DNA from: Chthoniobacterales bacterium
GTDB lineage: Bacteria; Verrucomicrobiota; Verrucomicrobiia; Chthoniobacterales; UBA10450
NCBI GenBank assembly: GCA_013812515.1
Contig: JACCTI010000304.1
Span: forward strand, 1 to 10,687
Reading direction: 5' to 3'
Length of the DNA stretch: 10,687 nt
Shown here piece after piece: positions 1 to 6,562 of this stretch. A model generated the notes under the pieces. It was not told the DNA's origin and did no database searches. It saw only the letters and a program-made list of their open reading frames with translations. The translations under genes were made by a program, and so were the position numbers. Positions within the stretch are counted from its first letter, which is position 1. Every line of letters begins with the position of its first letter.

Positions 1-37
1 CACCTACCTTGGTCTGCTCCCAACCTTCACGTGCCAT
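1..37 (-). CDS. hsdS: Type I restriction-modification specificity subunit HsdS, N-terminal 12 codons only
   Basis: An ATG at 37-35 opens a frame reading MAREGWEQTKVG to the left edge of the window. The Trp in a short polar N-terminus before a T/K-V/L-G motif is how many HsdS subunits begin, and hsdS commonly follows hsdM. The start overlaps the 3' end of hsdM by 11 nt (27-37), an arrangement typical of translational coupling. An AGGGA-like ribosome binding site lies about 9 nt upstream, inside hsdM. HsdS would carry the target recognition domains that direct the methyltransferase and restriction complex. Only the first residues are visible, so the assignment rests mainly on position and start signals. 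Confidence 0.6.
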   Translation of the reverse strand, partial: MAREGWEQTKVG

Positions 38-989
38 AACTTAGTCCCTGCAGGTTTGCTTTAATGGCCTCTTCGAGTTTCGCGGACTCAACAAACTGGG
101 CATGCAGTTCGGCGACAAGTCGCGGCATCTTTTCCTCGAATGGTTCGCCGTCGTCTTCTACTTCCTCCGCTCCGACGTAGCGACCCGGGGTTAACACATA
201 GCCATGAGAGACAATGTCCGCCGTCGTTGCTGCCTTACAAAAGCCGGGGACGTCGGAGTAGGTGTTAGTCGATGATTGAGAGTTATGAGAAGGAGCGGAA
301 CGCCAGGCGCGATAGGTGTGAACTATCTTCGCTAAGTCATCGTCGGTTAGTTCACGATGAATGCGGTCGATGAGCTTGCCCATTTTTCGCGTATCGATAA
401 AGAGGGTCTCGCGTCGACGATCTCGATAGCTATCGAGCGTCGAGTTATCTGCGTGCTTGATTGTGCGCGCGGCTTTGGATTTGACCAAAAACCAGAGGCA
501 GACAGGTATCGGAGTGCTGTAGAAGAGCTGGCCGGGGAGGGCGACCATGCAGTCAACGAGGTCGGCCTCGATGAGGGCGCGGCGGATGTCGCCTTCGCCG
601 GATTGGTTGGAGGACATGCTGCCATTGGCGAGGACGAAGCCGGCCATGCCCTGCGGCGCGAGGTGGTGGATGAAGTGCTGCACCCAGGCGAAGTTGGCGT
701 TGCCCCGGGGCGGGACGCCATACTGCCGGCGTACGTCGTCGTCTTTGCGGAACCAGTCGGAGTCGTTGAAGGGCGGGTTGGCCAGGACGTAGTCGGCGCG
801 GAGGTCGGGTTGGAGGTCGCGCCGGAAGGTGTCGGCGTGCTCTGGGCCGAAGTCGGCCTCGATGCCGCGTAGGGCGAGGTTCATGACGGCGAGGCGGCGG
901 GTGGTGGGGTTCGATTCCTGGCCGTAAATGCTGATGTCGCCGAGCTTGCCGCCGTGGGCTTCGACGAATTTCTCCGACTGCACGAACAT
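27..989 (-). CDS. hsdM: Type I restriction-modification DNA methyltransferase subunit HsdM, 5'-truncated, probably non-functional
   Basis: HsdM is the N6-adenine methyltransferase subunit of type I restriction-modification complexes. The 320 residues visible match the middle and C-terminal part of the family. The catalytic motif IV NPPF is at residues 71-74, preceded by an ESNPTTRRLAVMNL-like stretch, and GQLFYSTPIPVCLWFL follows near residues 153-168. Full HsdM proteins are around 500 residues. Missing here are the N-terminal helical domain and the SAM-binding motif I (D-P-x-C-G-S-G-G), which normally lies immediately before the MFVQS at which this frame starts. The apparent start Met is therefore an internal family residue. 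Upstream, the frame stays open to a TGA at 1077-1079 but encodes unrelated sequence with no ATG, GTG or TTG. Without motif I it should not bind SAM. GC content also drops sharply within the gene, from about 68% at 541-720 to about 52% at 180-480. It overlaps hsdS by 11 nt. Confidence 0.85.
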   Translation of the reverse strand: MFVQSEKFVEAHGGKLGDISIYGQESNPTTRRLAVMNLALRGIEADFGPEHADTFRRDLQPDLRADYVLANPPFNDSDWFRKDDDVRRQYGVPPRGNANFAWVQHFIHHLAPQGMAGFVLANGSMSSNQSGEGDIRRALIEADLVDCMVALPGQLFYSTPIPVCLWFLVKSKAARTIKHADNSTLDSYRDRRRETLFIDTRKMGKLIDRIHRELTDDDLAKIVHTYRAWRSAPSHNSQSSTNTYSDVPGFCKAATTADIVSHGYVLTPGRYVGAEEVEDDGEPFEEKMPRLVAELHAQFVESAKLEEAIKANLQGLSYGT

Positions 990-1120
990 GCCGTGGAATT
1001 GGTGTTCGTTCCGGATGAGCGCTTGCGAGGCATTGGAGTCTTCTCGTTTTACCGGGGCCGAACCGAAAGTTCTATCTCAATCCAGATGCCGCTTGTCAGG
1101 TTCGTGCTAAGGTAGCGGTC
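990..1120. other. Junction between truncated hsdM and the divergent glutaredoxin gene
   Basis: This 131-nt stretch separates the divergent genes. On the minus strand, 990-1076 is in frame with hsdM and reads ...IRNEHQFHG into MFVQS. It should instead encode the DPxCGSGG motif I, so the HsdM similarity breaks at about position 990. I do not recognise the non-HsdM residues. The glutaredoxin promoter and its AAGG ribosome binding site (about 1109-1112) must lie here. I see no convincing -35/-10 pair. Confidence 0.5.
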
Positions 1121-1456
1121 ATGGATACGCCACAGATTACTGCCTACCTGAAGACCCAATGCGGCTGGAGTGCCGGTGTTCGCGCGGTGCTCGCCAAATA
1201 CAATCTTCCCTATACCGAGAAAGACATCATCCAGAACCCCGCTTTCCGTTGGGAAATGGAAACGAAAAGCGGCCAGCCTTTGTCGCCCTGCGTTGAGATC
1301 AACGGCGAAATGGTTGCTGATGTGAGCGGCGAGGACGTCGAGCGTTACCTGGTCGAGAACCATCTCGTGCAGGCGAACACGGAGGAACCCGAGGTGCCGA
1401 TCAACGCGCCCTGTCCGACGGAGCAGCACGAGAGTCCGGTGCGAATGCGCTTCTAA
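1121..1456 (+). CDS. Glutaredoxin family protein with monothiol CGWS active site
   Basis: This is a 111-residue thioredoxin-fold protein of the glutaredoxin family, probably cytoplasmic, acting in glutathione-linked thiol reduction or Fe-S cluster handling. The strand ITAYL leads to the active site C14-G15-W16-S17, with Ser in place of the second Cys. The cis-proline loop is SPC at 55-57, where the common form is TVP. The last helix follows a SGEDVERYL stretch at 69-77, in the place of the usual GG-D motif. The CGxS site resembles class II CGFS glutaredoxins, but the K-G-T-P lead-in of that class is absent, so its subclass is uncertain. A tail of about 28 residues extends past the fold and holds another Cys (C98). 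AAGG lies about 8 nt upstream of the ATG, one of the few good ribosome binding sites in the window. It is transcribed away from hsdM and ends before a clear hairpin terminator. Confidence 0.85.
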   Translation: MDTPQITAYLKTQCGWSAGVRAVLAKYNLPYTEKDIIQNPAFRWEMETKSGQPLSPCVEINGEMVADVSGEDVERYLVENHLVQANTEEPEVPINAPCPTEQHESPVRMRF

Positions 1457-1480
1457 AGCGAGCCAGAGCAGAGGAAGTGC

Positions 1481-1512
1481 GAAGGCGTCGGGCGACCGGC
1501 GCCTTTTCCTTT
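1481..1512 (+). terminator. Intrinsic terminator after the glutaredoxin gene
   Basis: Positions 1482-1491 pair with 1496-1505 in a 10-bp stem (AAGGCGTCGG with CCGGCGCCTT, one G-T wobble). The loop is the GNRA tetraloop GCGA. A pyrimidine tract TTCCTTT follows. The hairpin begins 25 nt after the stop codon and should isolate the glutaredoxin transcript from the PBP gene downstream. Confidence 0.75.
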
Positions 1513-1593
1513 GGAGGCGCTCGATTTTGATCTGCGGGAATCACGCGTAAACTTGCCGCCGTTCGTCTTCTATCCTGTTTCCATCCGTCTCGC

Positions 1594-3768
1594 ATGAAAC
1601 TCTTCACACGCCGCGCGCCGGCCAGGCGATCGGGAAGCGCGGGCAGGAAATCGCGCTGGCGGCTCGGGCTGAAACTCACGCTCGCAGTCCTAGTCCTGGC
1701 GATCGGCTTCGGCGTAGTCGCCTTCTACGGCTTGTGGGCGCAGACCTATGATCTGAAGAAGGTCGGCGAAATGCCGGAACGAAACACCGTCTTCGATGTC
1801 GACGGCAAGATGTACAGCCGGCTGGCCGGCGCGAACCGTCTCATCGTTCCGCTCGATCAAGTCTCGCCCTTTTTCATTGATGCTCTCGTCGCGCGCGAGG
1901 ACACGCGGTTCTTCGAGCATGGCGGGCTCGATCCCCGGGGAGTGGCGCGCGCGTTGTATCGGAACGTGGCCAGCAGCTCGCTCAAAGAAGGCGCGAGCAC
2001 GATCACGCAACAGCTCGCGCGCAACAGTCTTCCGCTCGGCGGCCGAGATTTGAAACGCAAGATGCTGGAAGCGATGGTGGCCCTGCGCATCGAGCGGCAA
2101 TTCACGAAACAGCAAATTCTCGAGCTCTATGTGAACCGGATTTATTTCGGCTCCGGTTGCTACGGGATTGAGACTGCATCGCAGGCCTACTTCGGCAAGA
2201 GCGCGGCCAAGTTGAATCTGCCCGAAGCTGCTCTGCTCGCTGGCTTAATCCGGAGCCCGAACCGGTTCTCACCCTTGAGGAATCCGGAAGGCGCGGGTGC
2301 GGAACGCAATACGGTGCTCGCCCGCATGCTCGAGCTAAAGAAGATCAGCCCGACGCAGGCGGAACAGGCGCGGGTCGCGAAGGTCACATCAAATCCGAAG
2401 CGCCTTGCGCAGATCCAGGAAAACTACGCGATGGATGCGGTCCAACGCGACCTGAACAACATCCTCACGCCGGAGCAGATCGATTTCGGCGGCCTCTACA
2501 TTTACACGACGCTGGATCCGGCGGTGCAGAAAGCCGCGGAGCAGGCGCTCGAAACGCACCTGAGCAAAGTCGAGCATGAGCGGGGGTTCCGTCATCCGGC
2601 GAAATCGAATTACCGCGCACCCGCGGAGGGTGAGGACGCGGCCATGCCCTATCTGCAAGGCGCGGTCGTGGCGATCGACAATGCCAGCGGCGGTGTGCGG
2701 GCCCTCGTCGGCGGTCGTGATTACGGCCAGAGCAAATTCAACCGCGCGATCGCGCCGGCGAATCGTCAGATCGGTTCGTCGTTTAAGCCATTCGTTTACG
2801 CGCTCGCCTTTTCCCGCGGATTACTGCCCGGCGCGGCCATCAGTGACGGCCCGATTCAGCGAGGAGAGATCCAGGGAGCGGGCAATTGGTCTCCGGGGAA
2901 TTCCGATAACACCTACAACGGCGTGCAGCCGGCGTCCTACGGTCTGGTCCATTCGCGGAACACGATGACGGTTCGCATCGGCGAGTTTGCCGGCGTCGAC
3001 GAGGTGCAGAAAGAAGCAGCCAGCCTCGGGCTTGGGGAGATCCCGCGCGGGCCGGCCACGTACATTGGTTCGTTCGAGACAAACCTGAAGGATCTCACGG
3101 CCGCATACACCATCTTCCCGAACGCTGGCGTGCGGAAGCAATCGTACATCATCGAGCGGATCGACGATCAGGATCACCATCCGATTTACCGCGCGGCGCA
3201 CATCGCGGCGCCGGCGATGGATGCGAGCGCCGCCTGGATGGCGTCGCAGCTCATGGAGCAAGTGCTCACGAAAGGCACCGCGGCGAGCGCCAAGTCGTTA
3301 GGCTTCAAATTGCCCGCAGCCGGCAAGACCGGCACGACGGACGACTACAAAGACGCGTGGTTCCTTGGTTATACCACGGCGATCACGTGCGGTGTCTGGG
3401 TCGGGTTCGATCAACCGGCCACGATCATGTCGCAAGGCTACGGAGCCGCGCTTGCCTTGCCGGTTTGGGCGAATGTGATGACGAAGGCCGCGCAGCTTTA
3501 TCCCGCGCGGCCTTTCCAACCGACGATGCAGCTCGCGCGCGCCACGGTTTGCGCGAGATCGAACCAGCTCGCGACGGACGAATGTCTTGCGGTAGGCGCC
3601 GGCTACGAGATCGTGCTGCCGGTCGATAAGATTCCGACGGCCGGCTGCGCCGTTCATGGCGGATTGCAGACGCAGCTCGCACAGCGGCTGGCTGACCCAG
3701 GACAACGCGCGGAGGCGCTCCCCAACCGGGTGTTCCAGTCTTTTCGCAAATTTTTCGGGCGAAAGTAG
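1594..3768 (+). CDS. Class A penicillin-binding protein (PBP1A family): peptidoglycan glycosyltransferase and DD-transpeptidase
   Basis: This bifunctional enzyme polymerises lipid II into glycan strands and cross-links the stem peptides in the periplasm. A basic cytoplasmic tail (residues 1-27) precedes one membrane anchor (about 28-48). The GT51 glycosyltransferase domain follows, with its motifs in order: EDTRFFEHGG from 102 (catalytic Glu102), EGASTITQQ at 132-140, RKMLEA at 155-160, and ELYVNRIYFG at 177-186. The transpeptidase domain shows SSFK at 395-398 (nucleophile Ser395), SRN at 454-456 and KTG at 578-580. All catalytic motifs are present, and 724 residues is normal for the family. 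Three Cys sit in the C-terminal tail (653, 664, 685). The start places the basic tail directly before the anchor. No Shine-Dalgarno sequence is visible. It stands alone between the glutaredoxin terminator and a convergent gene. It resembles mrcA/ponA products, but I give no symbol because orthology cannot be settled here. Confidence 0.95.
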   Translation: MKLFTRRAPARRSGSAGRKSRWRLGLKLTLAVLVLAIGFGVVAFYGLWAQTYDLKKVGEMPERNTVFDVDGKMYSRLAGANRLIVPLDQVSPFFIDALVAREDTRFFEHGGLDPRGVARALYRNVASSSLKEGASTITQQLARNSLPLGGRDLKRKMLEAMVALRIERQFTKQQILELYVNRIYFGSGCYGIETASQAYFGKSAAKLNLPEAALLAGLIRSPNRFSPLRNPEGAGAERNTVLARMLELKKISPTQAEQARVAKVTSNPKRLAQIQENYAMDAVQRDLNNILTPEQIDFGGLYIYTTLDPAVQKAAEQALETHLSKVEHERGFRHPAKSNYRAPAEGEDAAMPYLQGAVVAIDNASGGVRALVGGRDYGQSKFNRAIAPANRQIGSSFKPFVYALAFSRGLLPGAAISDGPIQRGEIQGAGNWSPGNSDNTYNGVQPASYGLVHSRNTMTVRIGEFAGVDEVQKEAASLGLGEIPRGPATYIGSFETNLKDLTAAYTIFPNAGVRKQSYIIERIDDQDHHPIYRAAHIAAPAMDASAAWMASQLMEQVLTKGTAASAKSLGFKLPAAGKTGTTDDYKDAWFLGYTTAITCGVWVGFDQPATIMSQGYGAALALPVWANVMTKAAQLYPARPFQPTMQLARATVCARSNQLATDECLAVGAGYEIVLPVDKIPTAGCAVHGGLQTQLAQRLADPGQRAEALPNRVFQSFRKFFGRK

Positions 3769-3808
3769 CTAGCGCAGGCTACGCGTGCCGGCCGATTCGC
3801 GTTTGGAG

Positions 3809-3825
3809 GCGCACCACTAGTGCGC
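3809..3825. repeat. Inverted repeat at the convergent ends of the PBP and hydroxylase genes
   Basis: GCGCAC (3809-3814) and GTGCGC (3820-3825) form a 6-bp stem around a 5-nt spacer, and the spacer holds most of the hydroxylase stop codon (3817-3819). A nested 8-bp palindrome, CACTAGTG, occupies 3815-3822. Only 48 nt separate the two convergent genes, so this could act as a shared transcript end. No T-tract follows on either strand, so an intrinsic terminator is doubtful. Confidence 0.4.
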
Positions 3826-5601
3826 GGCAGTCTGGAGCCCGGCTTTGTGATAGGTGACCAATCGGAAGCCCCACTCGATCAATGTGGCTTTGTCTTTGGC
3901 GGTCAGTTTCCGCTGATTCAAAAAAGCCACGATATTCTGCTTCAGATCGTTCTGCTCGCCGGCTTCATCGAGGATCTCAAAGATTTCCAGCGAGAGGAGC
4001 CAATCGTCAGCGTGCTCTGCCTGCTGCGTTTCCCAGATTTCGCCGAGTCTCTCGTATCCGACCTTTCGCTCCCGAATGTCGCGCACCTGCCGGTAGAGAT
4101 TCTCCAGCTTTCGGCGCTTCGCGTCCGAGGGCACTTTGATCGTCCGCTCCTTTGGAATGAGCGCGACCTGATTGTACGAATCCTTGTCCGCCGCGCCGTT
4201 GAAGACCGAGGTAATGCGCGCGCCGACGGCCATGTCGTAGGTTCCCCAGCGGGGGTCAAATAAGACGCGATCGTCTAAGCTCGCGCGGCACTCGGAGAAG
4301 GTGAGGACGAGCAACTTGCCATCACGATGCATAATCCTCTCCACGCGGCCACTCACCACAATGCCGCTTTCAAAGTGGATCGTCGTCTTCTTCCCAGGAT
4401 CGATGCCCAGGCTGCGAAGCTGATCCTGCGTCAAGCTTTCCGGCGCGGCATTCGTGTTCCGCCACCGGCCGATCGGTGAGCCGAAGCCTTCCCTGTGCTG
4501 ATCAATGCCATGTCCGTCGAGTTGTTTGTCGGCGAAGGCGAGAGCCGTTGGGCCAGACGTGCGCAGGTAGATCGGCGTTTCCTTCTCGCCTTTCAGCACC
4601 TCATCGAATGTGCCGCTCACTTGCAGCCCGGATGAGTACTGGCACGTCGTCGTGTTCTTGCAGTGGATCGCCTTTTTGATGCCCTCGAGCCCGCCCACCT
4701 GAGAGGCCATGCGGCTTGCGAACTCCTCGAGAACGTCAGTCAGATGCTGGAAATCGCGGCAGACGAAAAGCTGCGGCTGTTTCGTCGTGATATCGAAAGC
4801 GGTGTTCGCCGCATCGACTGAATACGAGATCTTCTTCACCTCCGCTTCGAGACACGAAACCGATTCGCCGATCGAGGAGAGCAGCCCCGCGCCGTAGATT
4901 TTCGGCTGCTCCAGCGTGCCGATCAGCCCGTATTCGACCGTCCACCAGTGCAGCCGGGAAAGAAGCGCCATCTCGGACGGCTCGCCGAGATTCTTCTGGC
5001 GTTCCTCGACTAACTCGGTCGCCTGGGCGAGCTCGTGCGAATCGGAGTTCGGTAATTCCTTTAGAATCGAGAGATGCCGGATGGCCTCATATAACTCGAA
5101 GTCCTTCTTCGACTGCATCGCCTTCGCGCCGACTTCGCCGAAGCGCTGGAGGTAGTCGGAATATTCGCGATCGACAATGATGGGCGCGTGACCTGCGGCT
5201 TCATGCACGATATCGGGCGCGGGCGTGTATTCGATGTGGTGGATCTGGCGCATGTCGCACGCGATCACGAGCACCTTGTAGGCTTGGAATTCCATGAAGG
5301 CGGCGGGCGGGATAAATCCATCGACCGCGACTGCGCCCCATCCGATGCGGCCAAGAATATCGTTCATCTCCTCGATGCGCGGGATGCGCTCGAAAGAAAT
5401 GCCAGTCTCGAGCAGCCCCTGAAAGTAAACCTTGTGCGCGTATTCCTTCAGGAAATAAGTGTTCTGCCGCATAATGAAACGCCAGACCGCGTGATCGACC
5501 GAGGTGTATTCGTCGTAGCGCTGATCGACGGCGAATTGGAGAAGGTGTTTCGGAAGCGCGGCGACTGCCGCATTGTTCATCGAGATGCCGTTTTTGCTCA
5601 T
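3817..5601 (-). CDS. Aromatic amino acid (phenylalanine 4-monooxygenase type) hydroxylase with long C-terminal extension
   Basis: This is a member of the pterin- and iron-dependent aromatic amino acid hydroxylases, most likely converting phenylalanine to tyrosine. Counted from the start at 5601 (594 residues), the family core spans about residues 15-300. The iron ligands are His133 and His138 in IVHEAAGHAP, plus Glu223 in TVEYGL. The family block IYGAGLLSSIGE covers 235-246, and the core ends near LFVCRDFQHL at 278-287. About 290 further residues, rich in beta-type sequence and then charged helices, are not part of the classical enzyme. No N-terminal ACT regulatory domain is seen, and no pterin carbinolamine dehydratase gene is nearby. 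A longer frame starts at 5730, but it would overlap the divergent membrane gene and add unrelated residues through a palindromic repeat. The starts at 5601 (MSKNG) or 5580 (MNNAA) fit better. Neither has a Shine-Dalgarno sequence. Phenylalanine specificity over tyrosine or tryptophan is inferred from family resemblance. Confidence 0.88.
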   Translation of the reverse strand: MSKNGISMNNAAVAALPKHLLQFAVDQRYDEYTSVDHAVWRFIMRQNTYFLKEYAHKVYFQGLLETGISFERIPRIEEMNDILGRIGWGAVAVDGFIPPAAFMEFQAYKVLVIACDMRQIHHIEYTPAPDIVHEAAGHAPIIVDREYSDYLQRFGEVGAKAMQSKKDFELYEAIRHLSILKELPNSDSHELAQATELVEERQKNLGEPSEMALLSRLHWWTVEYGLIGTLEQPKIYGAGLLSSIGESVSCLEAEVKKISYSVDAANTAFDITTKQPQLFVCRDFQHLTDVLEEFASRMASQVGGLEGIKKAIHCKNTTTCQYSSGLQVSGTFDEVLKGEKETPIYLRTSGPTALAFADKQLDGHGIDQHREGFGSPIGRWRNTNAAPESLTQDQLRSLGIDPGKKTTIHFESGIVVSGRVERIMHRDGKLLVLTFSECRASLDDRVLFDPRWGTYDMAVGARITSVFNGAADKDSYNQVALIPKERTIKVPSDAKRRKLENLYRQVRDIRERKVGYERLGEIWETQQAEHADDWLLSLEIFEILDEAGEQNDLKQNIVAFLNQRKLTAKDKATLIEWGFRLVTYHKAGLQTAAH

Positions 5602-5639
5602 AGGAAGAAAGGGCCGCTTGGCGCGAGCAAGTTTAACGC

Positions 5640-6545
5640 ATGATTGAGACGACGGCGAGCAAGAGCTTTGCGGACCGGAGTGGCGACACTCCTTTCGCCA
5701 GCGCCGGGAAAGATGGACTGGAGGCGACAAGAGTGTCGCCTCTCCTGTGGTTGCATCTCGTTTGCTTGGACGCGCCGTTCGTCGCGATCATCTGGGCATT
5801 CCTCTTCGCGCGGCACTTTGATCTTCCCAGCGCATTCGGCGCGGGGTCAGCGCTATTCCTGACCGCGTGGCTGATTTATCTCGCGGATAGATTCGGCGAC
5901 AGCGTCGCCTTGGCGGACCTCGGGTCGACTTCTCTGCGGCAGCGCTTTTGCATACGGCGTCGCCCTCTGTGGCTGGCCTGGATTGGCATCATCGCCACCG
6001 CTGACCTGCTCGTCATCGGGACGCAGGTCGAAGCGCGAACGTTGCTGGCGGGAGGAGAAGTGGGGCTTTTCGCGCTCGCCTACCTGACCGTGAATCAGTG
6101 GCGACCTTCCTGCTGGAGAATTGTGCCGTTGAAGGAGATCAGCATCGGCTTCCTCTTCGCTGCTGGAACGATGGTGCCGCTCGTCGCCGGCCTAACGAGT
6201 GAGATGTTACCGGCCTGGTTGTTATTTGCATTCCTGTGCTCCCTGAATTGCGTCAGCATCGCCGTGTGGGAGCGCGGCTTGGATGTTGCGCAAGGACGTA
6301 TCTCCGTCGCGACTGCCTTTCCGCAGGTTGGGCCGTATTTGCAGGTTGCGCTGGTGCTTCTCACGGTGGCGAGTGGCGTTCTTTTCTTCGCAGCAAACAC
6401 TGGTCGGGGCGTGCTTGTGGGTATTAGCGTGAGTGCGGCTTTGCTGGCGGGCGTCCACTTCTTTCGAGATAAGGTGCAAGCGGACCTCCGCACCGCCCTG
6501 GCTGATCTGGTTCTGCTGACGCCGGTCTTCGCGCTGCTTCTTTAA
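5640..6545 (+). CDS. Polytopic membrane protein, possibly UbiA-prenyltransferase-like
   Basis: This 301-residue protein has about eight or nine hydrophobic helices: near 35-57, 62-82, 108-128, 134-151, 165-186, 190-209, 230-252, 256-274 and 284-301. It recalls the UbiA superfamily of membrane prenyltransferases in its overall form and in WLIYLADRFGD at 77-87, which gives a D-x3-D pair (Asp83 and Asp87). KEISIGFLFAAGT (165-177) and NCVSIAVWERGLD (203-215) look like conserved blocks, but I cannot point to a clear second Asp-rich motif, so catalysis is unproven. The first 34 residues are hydrophilic, and codons 13-36 lie inside paired palindromic repeats, which suggests a later start such as GTG at 5733 or TTG at 5751. 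No Shine-Dalgarno sequence precedes the ATG. It diverges from the hydroxylase gene (38 nt between start codons) and ends 17 nt from the convergent anti-sigma gene. Confidence 0.7.
   Translation: MIETTASKSFADRSGDTPFASAGKDGLEATRVSPLLWLHLVCLDAPFVAIIWAFLFARHFDLPSAFGAGSALFLTAWLIYLADRFGDSVALADLGSTSLRQRFCIRRRPLWLAWIGIIATADLLVIGTQVEARTLLAGGEVGLFALAYLTVNQWRPSCWRIVPLKEISIGFLFAAGTMVPLVAGLTSEMLPAWLLFAFLCSLNCVSIAVWERGLDVAQGRISVATAFPQVGPYLQVALVLLTVASGVLFFAANTGRGVLVGISVSAALLAGVHFFRDKVQADLRTALADLVLLTPVFALLL
5677..5692. repeat. Short palindromic hairpin, left member of a repeat pair
   Basis: GGAGTG (5677-5682) and CACTCC (5687-5692) pair perfectly around a GCGA tetraloop. The 10-mer GGCGACACTC at 5682-5691 recurs in inverted orientation at 5731-5740 in the right-hand hairpin. 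The two hairpins therefore form a REP-pair-like unit of about 70 nt between the hydroxylase start and the membrane gene's first helix. Confidence 0.6.
5721..5742. repeat. Palindromic hairpin, right member of a repeat pair
   Basis: GAGGCGACA (5721-5729) pairs with TGTCGCCTC (5734-5742) in a perfect 9-bp stem with loop AGAG. It shares an inverted 10-mer with the hairpin at 5677-5692. It overlaps the nominal N-terminal codons of the membrane gene and covers a candidate GTG start at 5733-5735. Confidence 0.65.
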
Positions 6546-6562
6546 GCAGTCTTGGGGTGCGT

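Noticed and set aside
357..872. Plus-strand open frame opposite hsdM
   Set aside because: Antisense to a recognisable HsdM segment. The Val/Glu/Gly-rich product is typical of a shadow frame.
1513..1593. Sigma-70 promoter upstream of the PBP gene (TTGATC with TAAACT)
   Set aside because: The spacer is only about 15 nt and the boxes match poorly. Not strong enough to annotate.
3742..3764. TTTCGC/GCGAAA inverted repeat at the 3' end of the PBP gene as a terminator
   Set aside because: It lies inside the last codons, has an 11-nt AT-rich loop, and is not followed by a T-run.
5188..5643. Plus-strand open frame opposite the hydroxylase N-terminal half
   Set aside because: Fully antisense to a gene with clear catalytic motifs, and with no domain of its own.
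5602..5730. 5' extension of the hydroxylase frame to an ATG at 5730
   Set aside because: The added 43 residues are low-complexity in character, translate the palindromic repeats, and would overlap the divergent membrane gene. Family-like sequence begins after 5601.
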